From Acidobacteriota bacterium (GTDB lineage Bacteria > Acidobacteriota > Terriglobia > Terriglobales > Acidobacteriaceae), in assembly GCA_013288805.1 (NCBI GenBank), contig JABDBE010000008.1, positions 1-64,000 on the forward strand: a stretch of DNA of 64,000 bases, given 5' to 3'. Position 1 is the stretch's first letter. Each line of letters opens with the position of its first letter. The notes under the pieces were generated by a model, which saw only the letters and a program-made list of their open reading frames with translations, did not search any database and had not been told where the DNA came from. Of this stretch, positions 54,275 through 61,497 are shown one piece after another. The position numbers were made by a program, and so were the translations under genes.

Positions 54275-54299
54275 GTCTCGCGCCTTTCGAGACATGGGA
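54264..54299. repeat. CCCATGTCTCG/CGAGACATGGG hairpin repeat
   Basis: The second copy of the element at 35591, with matching changes in both arms. It overlaps the presumed 5' end of the small gene on the - strand. Confidence 0.65.
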
Positions 54300-54412
54300 T
54301 TCCCTCCTCCGGCGTAATCCGTATCGTTCTCGCCATCTCTATCGGCGAATCCGGGGCCCTGACTTGGTCCACATCGAATCGCAGCGCGCAAAGATTGCTA
54401 GAATGATGCTCG

Positions 54413-55489
54413 ATGCCGGGCACTGAATCCACAGGCGCCACCTCAGCGGACCTCGCTCATTCAGGCCTGTTGCGGACGTGTCGCGAAGCCGCTCTGAAGA
54501 CTCGCGAAAAGCTAGACCAACTGCTCTCAAAGGAGATTCCAGGGTATACCTCTGAGGACACGAGTCTTGTCGTATTTGGCTCGCTGGCCAGAGGAGAGTG
54601 GACTTCCGGCAGCGACCTCGATTGGACTTATCTGATAGACGGCGGGGCGAACTCGGATCATTTGGTGATTGCGCAGAACATCAACGAGGTTCTCGAAAAG
54701 GCAGGGTTTCAACGCCCTGGGCCGACCGAGACCTTTGGCAATATGGCCTTTAGCCACGACCTCGTTCATCAGATCGGTGGCCAGAACGATACCAATAAGA
54801 ACACGACCCAAAGAATCTTGCTCCTACTGGAATCGCGAGCGATTGGTAAGAGAACTGATGCCTACGAACGCGTGATCCGTGGCGTCATAAACCGCTATCT
54901 CGAGGAAGACAACCACCTGTTAACTCATGATTCGAAGAGATATCGCGTCCCCCGCTTTCTTCTGAACGACATCGTGCGATTTTGGAGAACCATGGCAGTC
55001 GATTTTGCCAGTAAACAACGAGACCGGGCTGGCAAGGGTTGGGGGTTACGCAATGCCAAATTGCGCATGTCGCGAAAGTTGATCTTTGCGTCCGGTCTGC
55101 TGGTTTGTTTCAGTGCGTATCTGGATCCAGATTTACAAACCAAGATTTCCACCGACCAGAAAGATGGTATAAAGCTCACACTGCTCCAGCACATTAGAGA
55201 TTGCGTGAGGCTGACTCCCCTCGAAATTCTTGCGAAGTCAATGGAGCGGTACGGAGTGTCTCAGTCGATTGCAAAAACTTTGTTTGATGCTTACACAGAA
55301 TTCCTGAAGTTACTTAGTGATGACAAGAGCCGCACAGCACTCGAGAATCTTCGATCGAGCGACTCGCGAACCGATCCCACATTCCGGCAGATTAGAGAGA
55401 TCAGTACAGTGTTCGAGGGTGCTCTTGACCACATTTTTTTCAAGAATAAGCTGATAGAGCCACTAACCAGGAAGTACGGGGTCTTTTGA
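54413..55489 (+). CDS. nucleotidyltransferase-fold protein, GlnD/DUF294-like
   Basis: 358 aa. The pol-beta nucleotidyltransferase motif is complete: G56-S57 in VVFGSLARGEW and D68-x-D70 in SGSDLDWTYL. The next 250 residues are helical, with RFLLNDIVRFWRTMAVDFA and GWGLRNAKLRMSRKLIFA as conserved-looking blocks, like the DUF294/GlnD-type putative nucleotidyltransferases. Target could be a protein, RNA or small molecule. Its TGA overlaps the ATG of the next gene, so the two are coupled. The pair points toward the reverse transcriptase unit; codons appear less GC-biased than in nearby core genes, which suggests transfer. Confidence 0.82.
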   Translation: MPGTESTGATSADLAHSGLLRTCREAALKTREKLDQLLSKEIPGYTSEDTSLVVFGSLARGEWTSGSDLDWTYLIDGGANSDHLVIAQNINEVLEKAGFQRPGPTETFGNMAFSHDLVHQIGGQNDTNKNTTQRILLLLESRAIGKRTDAYERVIRGVINRYLEEDNHLLTHDSKRYRVPRFLLNDIVRFWRTMAVDFASKQRDRAGKGWGLRNAKLRMSRKLIFASGLLVCFSAYLDPDLQTKISTDQKDGIKLTLLQHIRDCVRLTPLEILAKSMERYGVSQSIAKTLFDAYTEFLKLLSDDKSRTALENLRSSDSRTDPTFRQIREISTVFEGALDHIFFKNKLIEPLTRKYGVF

Positions 55490-56205
55490 TGAGGCGTATC
55501 GGATTTTCGACGGGCGCATTGGCGAGGAACGACTTCCGCAGAGCCCTGCAGATGCTGACCGGCAAGAACGTGTCTGCGGTGGAGCTTTCGGCTTTACGTC
55601 AAGACGAACTGATCCCACTAGTTGAGCAACTGGACCAATTGGACTTGAGTCCGTTCAAATACGTTTCATTTCACGCCCCAAGTGCAATGGAGCAATCGTT
55701 TGAGCCGCTAGCCCTGGAACTTCTTTTGCAGGTTGCAGTTCGCAAATGGCCAATAATTGTCCATCCGAATGCGATGTACAACCCGTCGGAGTGGCGTCGT
55801 CTCGGCAATTGCCTTTGTATCGAGAACATGGACAAGCGAAAGCCGATCGGGCAGACGGCAAAAGATCTGGCAGAAATCTTCGAAACCGTGCCGGATGCCT
55901 CCTTCTGCTTCGACATCGGCCATGCTCGCCAGGTCGATCCTACAATGAGCGAAGCATCTGCAATTCTTCACCGCTTCCGTGACAGAATTCGACAGCTCCA
56001 CGTAAGCGAAGTAAATACCCAAAGCAAGCACGACCCCTTGAGCTTCGAATCGATTCTCGCCTTCCACAAAGTGTCCCACCTCGTGCCCGCAGACGTTCCA
56101 GTGATCCTCGAGAGCAAAGTCCAAGAATCAGAGATCAATGGGGAGATCGAAAGTGCTCTTAACGCGCTGAGGGTAGATAATGTGCTCGCGCTGACCGGCG
56201 ATTAA
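55489..56205 (+). CDS. TIM-barrel protein, xylose isomerase/AP endonuclease-like
   Basis: 238 aa, ATG overlapping the stop of the nucleotidyltransferase (TGATG). A compact TIM barrel with candidate metal ligands at the strand ends: FHAPSA, VHPNAMY, CIENMD, CFDIGHARQVD, LHVSEVN and VILESKV. This pattern of His/Glu/Asp matches the sugar phosphate isomerase/epimerase and endonuclease IV group. It is shorter than most isomerases. Coupling suggests it acts with the nucleotidyltransferase, perhaps making or removing a modified group. Convergent with the reverse transcriptase gene, 29 nt between stops. Confidence 0.78.
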   Translation: MRRIGFSTGALARNDFRRALQMLTGKNVSAVELSALRQDELIPLVEQLDQLDLSPFKYVSFHAPSAMEQSFEPLALELLLQVAVRKWPIIVHPNAMYNPSEWRRLGNCLCIENMDKRKPIGQTAKDLAEIFETVPDASFCFDIGHARQVDPTMSEASAILHRFRDRIRQLHVSEVNTQSKHDPLSFESILAFHKVSHLVPADVPVILESKVQESEINGEIESALNALRVDNVLALTGD

Positions 56206-56234
56206 GAAGGATGGGCTCCACACAGTTCGTGCGA

Positions 56235-57224
56235 CTAAGCTGACGCATCGAGAAACCGCTTGTCGGATTCCGTCAGGGGTCGCCCTTTACTCACCGCCGC
56301 TAGGTCGTTCGCATAATAGCAAACGTCCTCGGGACAGAGCTGATGGATGTAGCGAAGCTGCGCAACCAGACCGTTGATGTACTTCTCCTCGTCCTCTTCC
56401 CTCACCAAGCCAGTTCGCAACTTGTGGATGCCCGACCGAATTCTTGAGAGCTTCTCCTTCGGGGCGCGTACCTGTCGTGCCCCGAGCCTTGTCCCAGTGA
56501 GGAGCTTGATCGCTCTCGGCCCCATAATTCTTATCTTTTTCCGCGATAGCCGAAGTCCGTGAGCCGCGAGCACCGAGGCCGCCACTTGGATCAATTCGCG
56601 TGCGTGCTCGCCGGAGAACGCGAGGTCGTCTATCCAAGTTGAATACGCAACATTCAGATTTGTGCAGGCCCTTCTGATCGGTTCGTCGATCATCCAGATA
56701 AACAAATTAGCAAGAAGTGGACTCGTCGCGGCCCCCTGCGGCAGGCGTCGCTGAAAAGTCGTGAGCTGCGTCAGAAGCGCCGCTACAGGTGTGGAGCAGC
56801 CCAGTAATTTCCTCCAAACCTGGTAAACCTGGACATTCGTTATGCTCGGGAAGCACTGTCTTATGTCGAGCGTCACCAGTAGAGCGGCATTCAAATGCCG
56901 CCCTGCGTTATCCCGCACGCTGCGCTTCGGGATCGCCCCGAAAATATGCTCCGGGAAGCAAATGGGCTTGAGCAATCGACGGTAGATCCGCTTTTGGACC
57001 CAACTGAGTTCTTTCATGGGGTTGTCGATTGGGCGCAGCTTGGAGGGAGGCTGTCTCTGAAATGGCCGAGACCGCGCAACTGTCTCGAACGGGTCGTAGT
57101 TCAGTTCCGGCTCGACCGAGAGCCTAACCAGCGTTTCTCTTGGGACCTTGAGCATGTCGGCCAGCCGATTTATGCTCAGAACGCGGAGCTTTTCGACCAC
57201 GGGTGCTATTCCTGGCGGTTCCAT
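56235..57224 (-). CDS. retron-type reverse transcriptase
   Basis: 329 aa, ATG 5 nt after GGAGG. Catalytic Asp of motif A is D120 (VTLDIRQCFPSI); the motif C dyad is D199-D200 in WIDDLAFSG. QGAATSP at 163-169 is the retron/group II type, not the GxxxSQ of diversity-generating elements. The retron-diagnostic N-A-x-x-H is N106-AGRH in the expected place before motif A. The VTG motif appears as L-T-G-T-R-L-G at 242-248. There is no maturase or endonuclease domain, and the length is right for a retron RT. Odd: Trp where motif C usually has Tyr. The 5' end lies inside the upstream HTH gene. Retrons are anti-phage systems in which the RT and its msDNA guard an effector; the effector here is not certain. 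Confidence 0.88.
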   Translation of the reverse strand: MEPPGIAPVVEKLRVLSINRLADMLKVPRETLVRLSVEPELNYDPFETVARSRPFQRQPPSKLRPIDNPMKELSWVQKRIYRRLLKPICFPEHIFGAIPKRSVRDNAGRHLNAALLVTLDIRQCFPSITNVQVYQVWRKLLGCSTPVAALLTQLTTFQRRLPQGAATSPLLANLFIWMIDEPIRRACTNLNVAYSTWIDDLAFSGEHARELIQVAASVLAAHGLRLSRKKIRIMGPRAIKLLTGTRLGARQVRAPKEKLSRIRSGIHKLRTGLVREEDEEKYINGLVAQLRYIHQLCPEDVCYYANDLAAVSKGRPLTESDKRFLDASA

Positions 57225-57510
57225 CTTCGCCTCCGCCCAACAACAATCTACTGAGGCCGATAGCCAAACGATTAATCGTCTCGGAATCGGCGTTCTTCAC
57301 ATCCTTCCGCTCGGATGCAAGAAGTGTGAACAGGTGAAGTGGGATTCCAAGAGCCTCAGAGATTCTCTCAAGAATTTCCAGACTCGGCTTCCGCTTTCCA
57401 CTCTCCAGCATGCAGACGAGGCTGGAGTCCACGGAAATCCGCTTCGCGAGCTCGCGCTGTGGCATATCGGCGAGAGCTCGCGCAACACGAATGGCTTTTG
57501 AGTAGTTCAT
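57124..57510 (-). CDS. XRE-family helix-turn-helix regulator
   Basis: 128 aa from the ATG at NYSKAIRVARAL; a TTG 16 codons upstream has no ribosome binding site. The Cro/CI HTH spans about residues 6-60 (MPQRELAKRISVDSSLVCMLESGKRKPSLEILERISEALG). After LAIGLSRLLLGGG the last 35 residues, rich in Arg, Lys, Gly and Ser, are encoded in the overlap with the reverse transcriptase and look like out-of-frame sequence. The overlap of 101 nt implies translational coupling or an ancestral shift of the stop. Likely regulator of the unit, acting on the inverted repeat at 58145-58181, or a component of the retron complex. Confidence 0.85.
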   Translation of the reverse strand: MNYSKAIRVARALADMPQRELAKRISVDSSLVCMLESGKRKPSLEILERISEALGIPLHLFTLLASERKDVKNADSETINRLAIGLSRLLLGGGEDGTARNSTRGRKAPRSEHKSAGRHAQGPKRNAG

Positions 57511-57583
57511 TTGGCCCAAAGAATTCTTGGATGTGAGTTTTCCCCGGAACTCGAGCAATAGAAAGCCAAATAGCTCACGCTAA

Positions 57584-57793
57584 TCAGCGAACGAAGGTCT
57601 TAATGATCGCCTCAGCTACTGTCCGAACGGCCCTGAAGATTTCTCTTCTGCTAGGATTCGGCCTTCGCCAAAGGCCTCTCAGTTCGCCCTCCGCCTTTTC
57701 TAGTGCACTTCTCTGTTCCGGTTCGAGTCCATCTCGCCTCTGCATGGATTGAAGTTCATCCCTGCAGAATTGCAAGTTCTTGTCTTTTTTCAT
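57584..57793 (-). CDS. small charged protein heading the reverse transcriptase unit (69 aa)
   Basis: AAGGAG stands 7 nt before the ATG. The product is helical and highly charged (KDKNLQFCRDELQSMQRRDG and EQRSALEKAEGELRGLWRRP), with one Cys near residue 10 and no membrane span. It resembles small accessory or antitoxin-like proteins, but no family was recognised. Its ribosome binding site lies in a strong stem (57796-57852), so translation may be regulated. It is the first gene of the unit; the HTH gene starts about 75 nt downstream. Confidence 0.68.
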   Translation of the reverse strand: MKKDKNLQFCRDELQSMQRRDGLEPEQRSALEKAEGELRGLWRRPNPSRREIFRAVRTVAEAIIKTFVR

Positions 57794-57795
57794 TG

Positions 57796-57852
57796 CATTC
57801 TCCTTACCGGCAGTTGCCGGTGCCGCAGAAGGCAGCTGTCCGAAGGAGAATG
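57796..57852 (-). promoter_or_regulatory. RNA stem masking the ribosome binding site of the 69-aa gene
   Basis: On the transcribed (-) strand CATTCTCCTT (57852-57843) pairs perfectly over 10 bp with AAGGAGAATG (57805-57796), which contains the SD sequence. Directly inside is a second hairpin, ACCGGCA-AC-TGCCGGT (57821-57806). When folded, the ribosome binding site is closed. Release by a protein or by reverse transcription of the leader would open it. Confidence 0.6.
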
Positions 57853-58128
57853 GACCGAACCGAAAAACTCACCCAACGTGTGCCGCACAACTCGCTACGT
57901 ACACGTCCGACACCCCACATATATATCCCCCGGTAACCGAGAGTACACAGGTAGCAGCGTCAGATTGATGGTTTAACCTCCCCATCGCAGTGAATGGCTA
58001 ATCACCCACCGCATTACGTCCCCCGTCCGTTGACGAGGGACTCGACCATGGAAGCAACCCGACTGCTAGAGAACGAATTGTCAAAGAACTTGCCGAATCG
58101 CCGTAACGGCGATCCAACCACACCCTAA
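57853..58128 (-). ncRNA. candidate structured leader RNA, possible retron msr-msd
   Basis: A gene-free, transcribed stretch of about 275 nt between the promoter-like sequence and the first gene. On the - strand it holds ATCGCCG-TTA-CGGCGAT (58113-58097), a TAGCAGTC segment, an interrupted stem GTCCC/CGTC with GACG/GGGAC (58041-58018), and GTGA-TTAGCCAT-TCAC. A longer bulged stem GCTAC...GTAC against GTAC-GTAGC (about 57957-57894) completes it. Retron ncRNAs lie upstream of the RT and are two to three such hairpins plus one long one. Flanking a1/a2 pairing was not found convincingly, so the assignment is tentative. Confidence 0.4.
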
Positions 58129-58150
58129 TTGAAAACTATGTCGATGTCAA
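58122..58150 (-). promoter_or_regulatory. promoter-like sequence for the reverse transcriptase unit
   Basis: On the - strand TTGACA (58150-58145) is followed after 17 nt by TAGGGT (58127-58122). The -35 is perfect and the -10 matches at three positions. The -35 lies inside the inverted repeat at 58145-58181, so a bound regulator would shut it off. Confidence 0.45.
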
Positions 58151-58181
58151 TAAAAATGACAACAAGTCAATTTTATTGACA
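58145..58181. promoter_or_regulatory. 11-bp inverted repeat operator at the head of the reverse transcriptase unit
   Basis: TGTCAATAAAA (58145-58155) and TTTTATTGACA (58171-58181) are exact complements with a 15-nt spacer, which itself contains TGACAACAAGTCA, so TGTCA/TGACA half-sites recur. It is strongly AT-rich against a GC-rich genome and begins immediately beyond the nrdJ stop codon. An autoregulatory site for the HTH protein is the simplest explanation. Confidence 0.65.
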
Positions 58182-61172
58182 CTAGCTACACCCGCTCGTG
58201 CTGCCGCAGCTTCCGCATCTGTAGCAGCTTCCGTTGCGGGTCATGATCGATCCGCAGAAGGAGCAGGTTGGGGCGTCGCCGAGGTCGATGATTCCGGCGA
58301 GGGCGTCGGCGGCGTGGTGGCTTCCGGCGGCGGGGACGGGCGAGGACGCCCGGCTTCCACTTACTTCCGTCGAGCCGTTTATGTCTCCTACTGCTTCGGC
58401 TGTTGGCGGCGCGCTTGGCCGCAGGCGCAGGTTCTCGAACAGCATTTGCTGCTGGCCGGTGGAGAAGCGCAGATCGAGCCAGCGGAAGATGTAATCCATG
58501 ATCGACTTGGCGAAGCCGATGTCGGGATTGCCGCTCCAGCCGCTGGGCTCGAAGCGGGTGTGGGCAAACTTCTCGCACAGCAGTTTCAGCGGCACGCCGT
58601 GTTGCAGAGCGATGGAGACGGCGCAGGAGAAGCTGTCCATGAGGCCGCTGACCGTCGATCCCTCTTTGGCCATGGTGATGAAGATTTCGCCCACGCTGTC
58701 ATCGGGGTAAAGTCCGACGGTGATGTAGCCCTCGTGTCCGCCCACGTTGAATTTGTGGGTGATCGATCTTCTTTCAGCCTGCAGTTTGTGGCGCACGGCG
58801 CGCGGAGGCCCGTTGAGATTTTCTTCTTCGCGTGGAGCTGCCGCAGCAGCCGCATCACCCTTTTTCGAAAGCGCAGTCGAACTGCCGGCCGCGCTGAGTG
58901 GCTGCGACTTCTTGCATCCGTCGCGATAGACGGCGACGGCTTTGAGCCCCAGCTTCCACGCCTGCAGATAAGCTTCCATGATGTCTTCGACGGAAGCGCT
59001 CTCAGGCAAGTTCACAGTCTTAGAAATTGCTCCGGAGATAAACGGCTGCGTAGCCGCCATCATCCGCAGGTGGCCCATGTATGCGATCGACCGAGTCCCC
59101 TTGGCCGGCTTGAACGAACAATCAAACACCGCGAGATGCGCGTCTTGGATATGAGGCGCGCCCTCGATGGTTCCCGTCGCATCGATGTAGCTGACAATCT
59201 TGTCGGCCTCATCATGCGAGTACCCCAGCTTGAACAAAGCCGTAGGCACAGTGTTGTTGACAATCTTAATCATCCCCCCGCCTACCAGCTTTTTGTACTT
59301 CACCAGCGCTAGATCGGGCTCTACACCAGTTGTGTCGCAGTCCATCATGAAGCCTATTGTGCCTGTGGGGGCCAGGACTGTTACCTGGGAGTTTCTGTAG
59401 CCGTGTTTTTCGCCTTGGGCCAGGGCTTCGTCCCAGGCTTGTTTGCTGGCTTCGTATAACGGAGTTGGGATGTTGTTTTTATTTATGTTGTTGACTGAGG
59501 CGCGGTGCATTCGGATTACGTCGAGGAATGGCTCGCGGTTTATGTACCAGCCGGGGCAGGCTCCTCCGGGCATTACGTTGGAGCCTAGATTGGTTTCGGC
59601 CAGGCCCTTTTTTGTTGGCTCGGTTGCTGGAACCAACGGCGGGCAGAGCTCTGCAATTCTTGAGGATTGCAGATAGGCTTGGCCGCACATGATTGCGGTG
59701 ACGCAGGCGGCGTAGTCGCGTCCGGCGTCGGAGTCGTAGGGCAGGCCTGCGGCCATCAGGAGTGCGCCTAGGTTTGCGTAGCCTAATCCCAATGGCCGGT
59801 AATCGTGGGAATTCTTGCCGATCATTTCTGTCGGGTAGCCCGCGTTGTCGACCAGAATTTCTTGCGCCGTGATTAACACATCTACCGCGTGACGATAGGC
59901 TTCTACGTCGAAGGTTCCGTTGGGCGCGAACTTCAGCAGGTTCAGGCTGGCGAGGTTGCAAGCTGAGTCATCGAGGAACATGTATTCGCTGCACGGATTG
60001 CTTGCGTTGATCCGATTCGTGTTCTTCGAAGTGTGCCAGCGGTTGACGGTGCTATCGAATTGCATGCCAGGATCGCCGCAGCGCCAGGTGGCGTCGGAGA
60101 TCTTGTAGAGCAGATCTTTGGCTTTGAAGGTGTGCAGGGGCCGTCCGTCTTTTACCGCCTTGGTACTGAAGTCAGTGTCGCGGAGGACGGCGTACATGAA
60201 GTCATCGGTCACACGGACGGAGTTGTTGGCGTTCTGGAAAAAGATGGAAGAGTAAGCGTCAGAATCGGGCGATGATCCGTCGTAGCCGGTCGCGATCAGG
60301 GCGTGAGCCTTAGCTTCTTCTTTCGACTTGCACTCGATGAAGTCGATGATGTCGGGATGGTCGATGTTGAGGATGACCATCTTGGCGGCGCGGCGAGTCT
60401 TGCCTCCGGATTTGATGACACCGGCGAAGGCGTCGAAGCCCTTCATGAAGCTGAGTGGGCCGCTGGCTGTGCCTCCGCCGCTTAGACCTTCGGTCGAGGA
60501 ACGCAGCGGGGAAAGATTGGTGCCGGTGCCCGATCCCCATTTGAAGAGCATGCCTTCGGTCTTGGCGAGAGTCAGGATGGAGTCGAGCGAATCCTGCACT
60601 GAGTTGATGAAGCAGGCGGAACACTGCGGGCTGCTGTAGCCGGTTACTCCGAATTCGACGCGACCGGCTACTGGATTCCAGTGCCAGTTGCGGGCGTCGG
60701 AATCGGGCTCAATGCGATCACAGCCTACGTTGAACCAGACCGGAGAATTGAATGCCGCGTATTGGCGAAGCAGGATGTGGGCGAGTTCGTCGTGAAACGT
60801 GGCGCCATCTTCAGGAGTTTTGAAATAGCCTTGCGCCAAACCCCAGTCGCGGATGGTTTCAGCGACGCGAGTTACCAGGGCGCGAACTCCGGATTCGCGG
60901 TCGGGCGTGCCGATAGTCCCATGCAGGTATTTCGAGGCCACGATGTTGGTCGCGGTCATCGACCAGTCTTTGGGAACTTCGACGTCCTTTTGCTCGAAGA
61001 TGGTGTTGCCTTGCGCGTCGGTGATCTGAGCGATGCGGCGCTCCCATTCGATCTCATCGTAGGGCGAGACGCCGGGCTTGGTAAAGAAGCGGCGGAAAGT
61101 TAGACCTGGGGCTTTCTTGGTGGAGACGGTCTCAGTGGTAGTGTGGGCTCCCTTTACAGTGACTTCCGACAT
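58182..61172 (-). CDS. nrdJ: adenosylcobalamin-dependent (class II) ribonucleotide reductase
   Basis: 996 aa, ATG behind AGGAG. Reduces ribonucleotides to deoxyribonucleotides with a thiyl radical made by coenzyme B12. The redox Cys near residue 184 (SPQCSACF), the finger-loop N-P-C-S-E at about 392-396 with the radical Cys and catalytic Glu, and the loop PTGTIGFMMDCDTTG are visible. A C-terminal domain carries C-S-F-C and C-Y-R-C-G-S-C-G, a zinc-ribbon or reducing tail. It works without oxygen dependence. A near-perfect NrdR box lies upstream of the preceding genes. No second class of ribonucleotide reductase is in the window. Confidence 0.96.
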   Translation of the reverse strand: MSEVTVKGAHTTTETVSTKKAPGLTFRRFFTKPGVSPYDEIEWERRIAQITDAQGNTIFEQKDVEVPKDWSMTATNIVASKYLHGTIGTPDRESGVRALVTRVAETIRDWGLAQGYFKTPEDGATFHDELAHILLRQYAAFNSPVWFNVGCDRIEPDSDARNWHWNPVAGRVEFGVTGYSSPQCSACFINSVQDSLDSILTLAKTEGMLFKWGSGTGTNLSPLRSSTEGLSGGGTASGPLSFMKGFDAFAGVIKSGGKTRRAAKMVILNIDHPDIIDFIECKSKEEAKAHALIATGYDGSSPDSDAYSSIFFQNANNSVRVTDDFMYAVLRDTDFSTKAVKDGRPLHTFKAKDLLYKISDATWRCGDPGMQFDSTVNRWHTSKNTNRINASNPCSEYMFLDDSACNLASLNLLKFAPNGTFDVEAYRHAVDVLITAQEILVDNAGYPTEMIGKNSHDYRPLGLGYANLGALLMAAGLPYDSDAGRDYAACVTAIMCGQAYLQSSRIAELCPPLVPATEPTKKGLAETNLGSNVMPGGACPGWYINREPFLDVIRMHRASVNNINKNNIPTPLYEASKQAWDEALAQGEKHGYRNSQVTVLAPTGTIGFMMDCDTTGVEPDLALVKYKKLVGGGMIKIVNNTVPTALFKLGYSHDEADKIVSYIDATGTIEGAPHIQDAHLAVFDCSFKPAKGTRSIAYMGHLRMMAATQPFISGAISKTVNLPESASVEDIMEAYLQAWKLGLKAVAVYRDGCKKSQPLSAAGSSTALSKKGDAAAAAAPREEENLNGPPRAVRHKLQAERRSITHKFNVGGHEGYITVGLYPDDSVGEIFITMAKEGSTVSGLMDSFSCAVSIALQHGVPLKLLCEKFAHTRFEPSGWSGNPDIGFAKSIMDYIFRWLDLRFSTGQQQMLFENLRLRPSAPPTAEAVGDINGSTEVSGSRASSPVPAAGSHHAADALAGIIDLGDAPTCSFCGSIMTRNGSCYRCGSCGSTSGCS

Positions 61173-61273
61173 TTCTTTTTTCTCCTGCGGAGTCTTTGCT
61201 CCGCCTGTTTTGAATATCCGTTACCGACAAATTGCTGGGCCGGGCGAGGCCTCGGTCTTGTTTTCATGCCCAA

Positions 61274-61438
61274 CCCAGGATTTACGTCCTGGGCTATTAG
61301 CTGTCTTTCGCCCCTTCGGGGCTTATTCCGTTTCCTTAATCTCATTCCCACGGCTTACGCCGTGGGCTGTATTCTTTCGCCGCTTCGCGGCTCGGTCCTT
61401 TTACGCCGCTTCGCGGCTGGACGGGCGAGATGCCCGTC
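61274..61438. repeat. cluster of hairpin repeats between the hypothetical gene and nrdJ
   Basis: In order: the CCCAGGA-TTTACG-TCCTGGG/CCCCTTCGGGGC element (61274-61323), CCCACGGC-TTAC-GCCGTGGG (61347-61366), two copies of GCCGCTTCGCGGC (61379 and 61404 regions), and GACGGGC-GAGAT-GCCCGTC (61420-61438). They fill nearly all of the 325-nt gap and the transcript must pass through them to reach nrdJ, so some may act as processing or attenuation sites. No gene is present. Confidence 0.65.
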
Positions 61439-61497
61439 GCTCCATCGTGATGTTTCTTCCTGAAAACACTTCTACTCCAATCTCGGGTCCGGAGGGC

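Noticed and set aside
56235-57224. RT as part of a group II intron or a diversity-generating element.
   Set aside because: No maturase/X or endonuclease domain and no intron ribozyme was seen; the QGxxxSP motif, NAxxH and VTG-like motifs point to retrons, and there is no template/variable repeat pair.
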